A DNA stretch of 64,000 bases from Cocos nucifera. Lineage: Eukaryota; Streptophyta; Magnoliopsida; Arecales; Arecaceae. Shown here piece after piece: positions 54,848 to 64,000 of the stretch. Where the stretch lies: assembly GCA_006176705.1 (NCBI GenBank), contig QRFJ01000294.1, positions 1,674,001 to 1,738,000 of the forward strand, written 5' to 3'. The notes beneath the pieces were generated by a model. It worked only from the letters and a program-made list of their open reading frames with translations, ran no database searches and was not told the origin of the DNA. The translations under genes were made by a program, and so were the position numbers. The first letter of the stretch is position 1, and each line of letters opens with the position of its first letter.

Positions 54848-55444
54848 CTTAGAGCTACATGATGAGTAGCAGTTGGAAAGATCTTTGTTTGGTGTTTTGT
54901 TGATGGCACGTGTCTTCAAGTAGGAGATGTGTTAGTTGATGAAGTCATATTCCACTAAAATATTAAGACAAATGGTGAAAATAAACTCAAACAAGTAGAA
55001 AGTGAAATAATAATAGGAACATAGATAGTTTAAACTAATAAGGATAATAATTCTTGTCCTTGTCAAACTCAACAAGAATTGCCTATATATATATGTCCAT
55101 GGCCTTCTATTCTTATATGAAAAACATTGATGTGGAGGTTCTAACTCTTTGTGGGTTCTTTTTCTCTTATATTATTGGGGTTTGGATTCTATAACCTTAT
55201 TCTCATTGTAGAAAGAGAGAACGGTAAAAGATTAGAGATTGTTTTCTTATTATAATGATTTCTTATCATGATCAATAAAATATATGCAAACAGAAATCTT
55301 ACCTGAGGACATAGGAATAACACTCTACCGTTCGAACCTCATAAGCTCTTTTTTGTTCTTTCTATCCATTTTTTTTTTTGTTTTACTTTTCTTATGATTT
55401 ATTTGTTATTTTAGTTTTCTACGCAACACCCTTTGTTTCTAACA
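54848..55444 (+). mobile_element. Copia-type 3' LTR (54930-55444) with the last bases of its internal region
   Basis: A polypurine tract (AAGTAGGAGATG, 54918-54929) precedes TGTTAGTTGATG; the LTR ends TTTGTTTCTAACA at 55444. It has the polyadenylation-like 'gatcaataaaatatatgc' stretch. The rest of the element was lost or displaced. Confidence 0.6.
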
Positions 55445-56065
55445 CTTCTTTTAGGGGCTTAGCACCTTTTAGATACAGATAGTTGGAAAACTTAATTCTA
55501 CCCTCTTCTTAATTGCTTGCTCTCATGAAAGAGTAATGTTAAGGTCACATTATGTTAAAGCTCATGAGATGTCCGCCAAATCCCATGTGTCCATTCAACT
55601 AGAAAAAATAAAAATAAAACAACCTAGTAAATTTGAAATTTGTAGCTATTAATATTAATTGCATACTGGTTATACTTAAGGAGATAGACTTGAATGGCTA
55701 TTGTTTCATCAAATTACAAAAATATCTAACATCTAATATTTTAGTATCAAATTATTTAATTTAATACTTTCCCCTCTATTAAGATGTAGATCGATTTTGT
55801 TGGTCGTTCGTAATAGAAAGCAATAGAAGCTTCATTATGGATCATTGTCTTCCTGTCTTTATTCTTGAAGGTATATTAGGACCTAACGTGGTGAACATTT
55901 GCTTGCTTGACCTCAGTGTAAACTGGAGCTCCTAGCTTTGGTATTGATTGAGGGACTTTACCTTGGTTCATGTTGAAGTGTTGGTTTGATCAAGCAATGG
56001 AGAAAAGCCACATATTTTAACGAAAATAAATTAAAGACAATTATTACTCATATATAGACTTACTT
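55445..56065. other. Unassigned DNA
   Basis: AT-rich; no gene, LTR terminus or tandem repeat seen. Confidence 0.35.
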
Positions 56066-59000
56066 ATCTAGTGGGGCAGGCCGGGCTCAACTCAAGAAAA
56101 GACAGTAATTTTATAGACTTGAGCCCGACCCAGCCCAACCTTTGGGCCACTTTTTCAGACCCGAGCCGCTATATACTAGGCATTGGGCTGTCGGGCAGGG
56201 CCTCAGCTTTTTTTTTTTTTTCATTTAGTTTGTTGAAAATTGGAATAGTAGCAAATTTGGGCCAATGGTTTATGTATTGGCCCAATATTTTTCTCCTTGT
56301 TTTATTGTTTGGTTCATCATGTCTTCTATATTTTTATTTTTAGGCTTTTATTTTCTATGTTGCCCACTGCTACCATTCTAATCATGATGCAACAGCTATC
56401 CACTATAATTTTTCATCCATCTCCACCTTGGTAAAAAGGAAATGAGAGTGGAGAATGGTGCTACAGATTCATTAGTCCTTAAACATTCACAAACTTCAAA
56501 TTATGTAATTCTTTTGTGCACTATTTATATATGATGGATGGGAACTAGGGAATGATTACTCACTTCAACTGCATATTATTGTTGGGCCTTGGTAGCTTTT
56601 CAGCCTCACTATATTAGAATTAGAAGAAAACTTCTAAATAAAAAAAAATAATAATAATCAACTAAATAAGAGGAAATAATCAAACAAAGTACCAAATACA
56701 AAGATTAAAAGTAAAATTACAATCAAAGTACTAAGTGCTAAGTTGCACTAAGTTTCAACATTAAAATAATCAAGCTTATAGGACTAAATAAAAAGGAAAT
56801 AAGAACCAGACAACATTCATATAAATACTTCATAATACATCATTAATATACTGTAGAGCATAGAACAATCATACTACCAAAATAAACTACATCTTCATCC
56901 TCATCTTTATCCCTTGCTATCCAAAATTTTGAGCCTATAGATCTCAAAAACAAAAAAAATTAGTTAAATTAAAATCAACTAAGAAAACATTAAAAGATTC
57001 AATACTTACAAAAAATAATTTTGATAGAAAGAAAATATGTTTGCTAAGAAAATAGAAAATAAAATCAACAAAATTATCTAAAAATGTCACCATCATCGTT
57101 TTCCTCCTCATCAACCTCATCATTAGTAGAGCTAGATAATCCATCATCCAATAAGCTTGGAGCTAAAGTTCCATCAGTACTTTCTAATATACCCAATCCC
57201 CATTCATGCATTTATACAATCAAAACAAAAAAAGGATAAATAAGTAGACCAAAATATAAGAGTACAAATAATAAAAAATTAAATAGTATATAAAAATAAT
57301 TATCCAAGAAAAAATCTCTAGCACACGTTCAATCTTCAAGACAAATCAAAGCTTGAATCCTCTTTGATTTAAGTGAGCTTCTCCAAGGATTTATCACCTT
57401 TTTTTAATGCTAATGACTAATTCTGATGCAATTGTAGAGATTAAGATAGTTAAAAGATCATGGGCCATCAATGCAAGCTTTGGATATCTTAATGAATTCT
57501 TATACCAATAATTTAAAACATCAATTTTACTATATATATATATCATATTCGTCGTGTTCTTCTAAATACATATTTAATTAAGACTTTTCAAATTGAGGAC
57601 TGGATAGTTGACTCATAAATTATTTGTAATCACTAAAGCTAGTATCATCATCATGAATCTCAATTGAAGAACTTGAAACTATTGAAGATCCAATGCTAGA
57701 TAAAGTGGTGGGAGAATTTCTTCCATACTTATCAAACAAATCATAAAGGATTGCCACGATCTTTTTTATATACTTCAACACTCTAGCTATAAAGCTTGAT
57801 GAAACAATAGCTTACAAAATATACCTTACAGCCGGGATTCAATATTGCTGCACAAGACCAAACCAAATTATATTCAGCCTAATATGTATCAAATTTTTGA
57901 AGCATATCATTCATCATGTTGGACATGAAATTGTATGGACCTCTTTTTGCTTCCAACAAAGGAGTATGAATCTTTCACACCCCTTTGAAGTAAATATTAA
58001 AAGTTGGGTATTTAGTACCAGAAAACATGCATGTTATGTCATAAAATATTTTTAAGAATCTATGAAGTATGCTTATTTTTTCCCATTCATCCTTAAAAAG
58101 TGCAAACTTAAAATTTTTATCTCTTTGTGCCTAATGTTGTAACACATTCTTAAAATATAGTGAATGATCAAGCATCAAATATATCAAATTCCATCTCACA
58201 TAGATATCACAATGCAATTTCTTCTTCATATTCAATTGAAAACTCTTAATAGCAATTTCATAGAACTTTTTTCGAGGAATTGATTTTTTAATATAATTGA
58301 TTCAATTGCAATTTTAGCAGTCACATCTTCAATATAATGTTTAAACCATACTACATAATGAGATTCAAATTATGGCTACAACAACGAATTTGGAAAAACT
58401 TACCATCACATAGTAGAGTATTTTTTGCAAGAAATCGATATTTAAGAAAGTTAGCCATAGGATCATTATAAAATGCATTGTCCAATATGATGCTAAAAAT
58501 TTTATTGTCTATTTCCATCGAGCCAAGCACAACTCTACCTCATCTGCTATAGATAACCCATCAAAAGGAGTTAAGGCCCTAAAATAGATAATTCTCTTTT
58601 GCAACTTCCAATCACTATCAACCCAACGAATGGTGATACAAATATATTCATCAATTATGTGCTCAAATTTTTAATTATCAGAAGTCAAACAAATTCTACC
58701 AGGAGCTTTCATCAACTCTTCCTAGACAAGTTCTCTCTCTTTCACATAATATGAGAATAAATTTCTTCTTGCAGTATACTTACTCATATTCTTAAACTCC
58801 CAGTAGTTTATAGACATAAAGTACCTAAAGGCAGGCTCCTTTATAATGATAAAATGATTTTTTCTGGCCACCAAAAGAGTGATAAGTTATTTACAAGACT
58901 CTTCATGATTAAATTTATGAACTTTTACCAATGTACTTCCATCAGTGGAGGTATGAACTTTAAGCATATGTTGCCTAATATCTTCATTCCTCTTTTTAGA

Positions 59001-59281
59001 ATATTTCTTTTATGTGATGCAACAAATTAGAAGTTTCTTTGCTAGAATTAGCTACAAATAACCTCTTACCATACTTGCATTTGGCCTTCACTTCATTATT
59101 TTCTATAATCCTCTCCATGTCATCCTACACTTTAGAATTTAACTTCCAACGCTTAGGACTATCATACTCATTATATCTATCTTGTACATCCATATTAATT
59201 GATGCACTAGCACTAGCCATTGATATTTAAAATTCTACTTTGCATAGTATTTATGAAAAAATTAATAAGAAATATAATAAA
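56066..59281 (-). mobile_element. hAT-superfamily transposon, broken
   Basis: At 56066-56200 there are inverted 'gggcaggccgggctc' and 'gagcccgacccagccc' motifs, typical of subterminal parts of plant hAT elements. The minus strand carries a hAT transposase relic (57080-59220). The other end has been cut by the CACTA copy at 59282, so no target duplication can be checked. Confidence 0.6.
57080..59220 (-). pseudogene. hAT transposase (BED zinc finger to hATC dimerisation domain)
   Basis: ATG near 59220 (MASASASINMDVQDRYNEYD). It is followed by a BED-type region (SKVWDDMERIIENNEVKAKC, then KYGKRLF, NLLHH). The middle contains WVDSDWKLQKRIIYFRALTP (about 58620), and KDEWEKISILHRFLKIFYD (about 58100). 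The C-terminal hATC part (about 57530-57310) reads DVLNYWYKNSLRYPKLALMA, then ISTIASELVIS (usual VSTVASESAFS), followed by an acidic DEVDEEENDDGD end. RICESLEEPER/Ac-like. Numerous stops and shifts. Confidence 0.8.
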
Positions 59282-60474
59282 CACTACTACAGAAAAGGAT
59301 TATGGTAGTAGTTCGCAACCGCTACCGTAGATTAAAAAATCATTGCCATAGACTACCATAGTGGTTATCTAATTACTGCCACTGAAGCCGTTGCCATAGA
59401 TTTCTAGCAGCGGTTGTTGCAGCGGTTATCGCAACTGCTGCAGTAGATCGATATAGTAGCGATTTACTAATCAGTGCTGTAGGTTGAACTATCACTGCTA
59501 TATTTACTAATCAGTGCTGTAGGTTGAACTATTGTAGCTATATATAGCAGCGATTAATCAATCACTGCTATAGAGTCAATAGTAGTAGTTCTTCAACCAC
59601 TACAATAGTCTTAATAGCAGTAGTTATATAACCGCTACTTTACATGTGATAGCAACGGTTGTTAAACCGCTGCTATAGGTACTATGGCAGTGGTTGTGTA
59701 ATCGCTGTTGTATAACCGCTACTATAGATCTAATATAGCGATTTTATAATCACTATCATAGGTTATAATAGTGGTTGACATGTGATCTACAGCAGCGGTT
59801 GGCGCGCCTACGACAATAGTTGCTAATCACTGTTGTAGATTTTGAATAATAAAAAATATAGATTTCCTAATTTTTAATTTTTTTGATCTGATAAATATAG
59901 TTCAATATATAACTCAAGAATATATCTTAAATAATACAAGAATAATGTAAGAATATATCTAAAATACTCAAATATTATTACTGAATAAAATTTATTATAA
60001 TATTTTTTAAAAAATATATATATCAAAAGTTTGCTAAATCTAAATCTAAGTCGTCATCATCGGAAGAAGATGGAGCACGAGCTGGAGGAGATGGAGCATG
60101 AGTTGGAGGAGCTGGAGCTGGAAGGACTAGAGCTGAAGTGCTGGCCAACATATCCTGAATGTTTGTTAAGTTAGCTCTAAAATGTGTGGAGAGTATCATC
60201 ACTATAACGGTCACAATGCTATGTAGCTGAGATGTGTGCTCCTCAGCCTGAGTAGCCCACTCCTTATCCCGAGCAGTCCGCTCCATAGCCTAAGTTGTCT
60301 GTGCCAATGCCTCCTCAAGCTGCTCCCGACTGATGACCCTGGAAGCATGTGAGAGATGCTTGCCTCAGACCAGTAGCTCATCAATGTATGTTCAGACCTG
60401 CATCAGATCCTCTTAGAGTGCTCAGGCATCAAGACCTAAGACAAATAATCATGGAGACTAGAGGTATATGGTGA
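59282..60474 (-). mobile_element. CACTA left-end fragment
   Basis: It starts CACTACTACAGAAAAGG (canonical CACTA end), has about twelve palindromic subterminal units (59300-59845), and then aligns to 8430-8960. It stops in mid-sequence at about 60474, where an LTR-like sequence begins. Confidence 0.8.
60023..60400 (-). pseudogene. CACTA-associated protein, C-terminal fragment
   Basis: The open stretch 60286-60023 reads TARDKEWATQAEEHTSQLHS and a Pro/Ala-rich tail ending SSSDDDDLDLDLANF. It aligns with the tail at 8720-8593 (GDDNDDIVLGDF). The upstream EQLEEALAQ-like segment is near 60300. Confidence 0.6.
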
Positions 60475-61115
60475 AAGAACTAGTCTAGGGTTTCAAGATT
60501 AGATTTTAAAACCTTTTTAAATCTATGCAACGAAAATATGAATTAATCATATTAATTCATAATTAAACATGAAAAATCCTAAATTTAGGATCCTATTACA
60601 TGATTAAAGTATGATATTAAATCAAAAATTAGAATATGAGAATAAATCATGTTGATCATATCAACATAAAAATTATTCTATGTTAGATCAAATCTAGATA
60701 GGAGAAAGATGATCGTATCATCCATATCTTTGTAAATCGAGTTCTTTAACTTACTGATCAGAACTTGAGGTTGTCAGTTTGAGCCGCACATGTATTCATC
60801 CTCTACAAGTTGTCCACAAGAGCCCTTGATCGTTGATTAGAAGTTTGATACCTAAAAATCAGCATAGTTTGCTAGAACTGCGCTGATCCTTCTTCGATAG
60901 TTGATCTGGATCTTTCTTTCTTTGAAACTTGGATCCTTCAATTTTTAGAAGATGAGGAAGATGATTTTGGACCTAAGACATCTCTCAAAATCATAAAAAG
61001 AATGAAGGAATAGATGGAAAAAAATCTTAGAAGAAGATCCTCTTCTTCTTCTCTTTTTCTATCATCAAAGAACCTTGATTGGTGCCTTTACAATTTTCAT
61101 GCCTAAACCTCTATG
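60475..61115 (-). mobile_element. LTR-like remnant, probably Copia
   Basis: It interrupts the CACTA copy on the left and is itself cut by the Copia element on the right. On the minus strand it ends in 'gaaaccctagactagttct'. No protein; the assignment rests on style and context only. Confidence 0.3.
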
Positions 61116-61722
61116 TGTTAGGAAATACTACCCTCTCTCAGACCGGCGTGGTCGTTGGTGATCAGCCAAGCAACAAAGAATAAACTCCTAGAATCAATGC
61201 AAAAGCAAAACCAATGGATTCAAGAGAAGAAAGTAAGAAAAAAAGGACAAAAGTTTTTCGGGAGAAAAGAGCTTTTATTTTCTTGTATTCAACATCTTAC
61301 AACCCTTGACCTATTTTGAGTATAAATACTTTACAAAAGAGTCAATCCCCAAGCTCATAGAAAAACTCTTCCAAATCCAAACAACCTACGTATACAAAAG
61401 TAATCCTGCGACACTGAGCCAGTTTTATTTCAGACTGAGCCGGTTAACCTACAACTATGTCGGCTCAATTTGAGAATGAGCCAACCCAGTTATGTACCAT
61501 GCCAGTAGTCCCAAAAATACTATTTTCTATCTAAAATTTTCTTTGAGATATAGCCAATCCAGTTCTGAACTGAGTTGACCCAGTTTCCAATTTAGCCGAC
61601 CCAGTCTCAGGATGAGCCGGCTAAGTTTCTGCAGCTTACTTTTTAGGCTAATTTCTCTTCCTACTCGCTCTTATCTTTTCATGACCTATCTTCTTATATT
61701 TTCAAGACTTGGGAGTGCTACA
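61116..61722 (-). mobile_element. 3' LTR of the terminal Copia element
   Basis: On the plus strand it runs from TGTTAGGAAATAC to GAGTGCTACA; on the minus strand, TGTAGCACTC...CCTAACA. It contains several 'gagccggctcagtt'-like short repeats (61420-61625). It directly follows the end of the Copia RNase H. Confidence 0.65.
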
Positions 61723-61729
61723 TCTGAGC

Positions 61730-62935
61730 TCACATTCTCTACCTTGGTGTTTTCAAGTTCTTGTGAACTCATCTTTTTCTTGCAAACCCATCCATGCCAC
61801 ATATATCTGAAAGCTATCTCTGAAAAATACCTTCGTGAATGCATCAGACCGATTCTCCTTTGTATGGACCTTCATCAGTTTAACTTTACCTTCCTCCACC
61901 AGCTCTCTAATTCTATAGTACCTCACATCTATATGCTTTATGCATTCATGATAGATTGGATTCTGTACAAGCAGTAGAGCACTCTGACTGTCACTATGTA
62001 GTATAACCTTGCCCTGCTTTATCCCCATCTCAATAATCAACCTTTTAAGCTAAAGAGCTTTCTTTGCAGCCTCTGTTATCCCAATATACTTGACCTCTAT
62101 GGTAGACAAGGTCGTGGTTGGTTGAAGGATTGATCTCCAAGACACTGATCCACCCAACATGTAGAAGAGGTATCCATTAGCAGATCTTCTTATAACTAGA
62201 TCACCTGCATAATTCACATCTACAAATCCTTTCAGAGGATCTGAACCTCTATTTTTAAATCCTTCAGGCTACCCACCAAACATCAAACCATAATCCCTTG
62301 TTCCATACATATATCTCAATATCCATTTCAATACTTTCCAGTATTCCTATCCAGGATTAGCCATGTATCTACTAACCGCGCTCACTGTATGTACTATATC
62401 TGATCTATAGTATATTATAGTGTACATCATACTGCCTACAGTATTCGCATGAGAAACTTTATCCATATACTCTCTCTCTCTTCTTCTGACTGGGGGCTTT
62501 GATATTTGGAGAGAAATATGTGGCTCGACAATAGTGTCTCTGTAGGTTTGGTCTTTTCCATCCCAAACTTATCCAAAACTTTCTGCACATAACCTCTTTG
62601 TGATAAATAGAACACTCCTTTATACCTATCTCTGCAAATTTCCATTCTAAGGATTTTCTTTGCTAGATCCATATCCTTCATCTCAAATTCAGCTGATAAC
62701 TTTCTTTTCAGCCTTTTTACAGCCTTCATGCTTCTACTGGCTATGAGCATATCATCTATATAAAGTAGCAGGTATAGGACATCCTCCTCATCTACATCCT
62801 TGATGCAGACATAGCAGTCATGTTCACATCTGATAAATTTTAGACTCAAAACAAAAGCATCAAATCTATGATACCACTGATGAGAAGATTGTTTCAGGCC
62901 ATAGAGTGATCTCCTGAGTAAACACACCTTCTCCT
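61730..62935 (-). pseudogene. Ty1/copia reverse transcriptase (C-terminal half) and RNase H
   Basis: Open stretch 62927-62436: CLLRRSLYGLKQSSHQWYHR, the catalytic YIDDMLIA at about 62768-62745, and FGMEKTKPTETLLSSH. RNase H at 62040-61753: LHSDSQSALLLVQNP, HIDVRYYRIRELVEEGKVKL, and NRSDAFTKVF. This order and these motifs are Ty1/copia; the Tnt1/Tork-like lineage is my best guess. A frameshift lies near 62440. Confidence 0.9.
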
Positions 62936-64000
62936 CCTATCCAATCTCCATGAAATCATTTGGCTGCTTCATATAGATTCTTTTCTTTAAAGTTCTATGA
63001 AGGAAGACTGTCTTCACGTCCATCTGTTCTAACTTCATGTTATGCTGTGCCACCAGAGACAGTAAAATTTAAATAAATGTATGACGCACCATAGGAGAGA
63101 AAACTTCTATGTAATCAATCCCTTTCTTTTATGAGTATCTCTTTACTACTAGCCTAACCTTAAATCTGACTCCACCTTATTCTGAAGGTGCCTTCTTTTT
63201 TATGAACACCCACTTTGAGCCAATAGGTCGAGCACCTTCTAGAAGATCCACTAGCTACCATGTTTGATTCCTTAAATCTAATTAAATAGCCTTCTTCAGT
63301 GATTCCATCTCTTCCATCATGGCCTGCATCCATGAATCATTATCCTCACTCTCCATGACCTCTGCATAATTTTCTGGATCTCCATTAGTAGTGATGAGTA
63401 CATAGAAAATAACCTTAATGTCATATCTAATCGATCTTCTAACAATACGCTGGGACTTGAGCAGAGCTACTTCCATTGGCATATTGGTCCCGCCTGATAT
63501 TTGTGGCTGCTCCTACACATCTAACTAAATGGCTGGCTCTCCATGCTGATTTTTTATCTGAGTCAATGCTCTCCTACCTAGCTCCACCTCAATAGGAACA
63601 CTCATGTAAGTGATGTAACTTGCATGCCATCAATGCCTGATTGGCCACCATTGTTCATCTTCATTTTTTTAGTTCCTCCTATACTCTCAGACCTCTCCAA
63701 GATGCTCTTTTCATCAAAAATAGCATCCCTGCTAATTACTACCTTTTGTGCTTGAGAATCCCACAGTAGGTACCTTTTGACTTCTTATGGATACCCTATG
63801 AATGTCATCCTTTAAGATTTTGGACCCAACTTGCTCCTCTCGATTGCCTCCATATCTACATAGACCAGGCAACCAAAGATCTTCAGGTGTCCAAGCTCCA
63901 CCTTTTTTCCACTCCAAACCTTATCTGAAATGCCTCCATTCAGCTTGTGGTGAGGAGACCAGTTGATAAGAAAATAAGAATAAATTAAAGCATCATCCAA
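62936..64000 (-). pseudogene. Ty1/copia integrase C-terminus and RT N-terminal half (continues beyond window)
   Basis: 63999-63812 reads FLINWSPHHKLNGGISDKVW and LGHLKIFGCLVYVD, the classic Copia integrase end. 63482-63282 gives the RT entry (DNDSWMQAMMEEMESLKK). About 63100-62950 carries RT block sequence with stops. The rest of the element lies beyond position 64000. Confidence 0.85.

Overview
This window looks like intergenic, transposon-filled plant DNA. The base composition is AT-rich, almost every recognisable protein fragment belongs to a plant LTR retrotransposon or DNA transposon, and no intact host gene is visible. Ty3/gypsy Tat-like and Tekay/Del-like elements, Copia elements, CACTA, hAT and small AT-rich MITEs occur together, nested in one another. 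A large-genome monocot fits (palm-type repeats are my guess), but the species is an inference of low confidence.

Layout. 1-5793: the 3' end of a decayed chromovirus-like Ty3/gypsy pol and its LTR, into which a second related LTR (2105-5793) is inserted; that LTR holds a displaced gag segment. 5794-7323: unassigned DNA. 7329-26781: a minus-strand Tat-lineage composite with three LTR copies, bounded by an exact 5-bp duplication (GGAAC). Its left LTR is split by a 5.4-kb CACTA-like transposon (8046-13417). Between its LTRs lie antisense extra-ORF sequence, integrase, RNase H and gag fragments, a ~115-bp repeat block and a ~2.7-kb array of a 63-bp repeat. 27147-27465: an AT-rich MITE. 27470-29837: a solo LTR flanked by CTAAG on both sides. 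29843-32640: mostly unassigned, possibly old host DNA, with a second MITE and one possible short exon.

32640-33272 is the end of a second CACTA copy. From 33273 to 54847 there is a three-level nest. Element R has a non-coding internal region and a 3' LTR. That LTR is interrupted at 36929/53954 by element Q, which has two LTRs and only ~500 bp inside. Q's second LTR is interrupted at 41454/53810 by element P. P is a complete-length but mutated Tat-like element: LTR, PBS, gag, protease, RT, RNase H, integrase, repeat block, antisense extra ORF, LTR. 54848-56060: a Copia LTR and unassigned DNA. ~56066-59281: a hAT element with a broken transposase, cut by a CACTA fragment (59282-60474), then an LTR-like remnant (60475-61115) and the 3' part of a minus-strand Copia element running off the window (61116-64000).

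All coding regions are broken by stops and frameshifts. P and the composite Y share one unusual plan: sense gag-pol, then a ~115-bp tandem repeat block, then an oppositely transcribed, intron-containing ORF of the 'putative gypsy-type transposon' kind with coiled-coil tails. All coordinates and alignments are by eye; boundaries not marked by terminal dinucleotides or target duplications are approximate.
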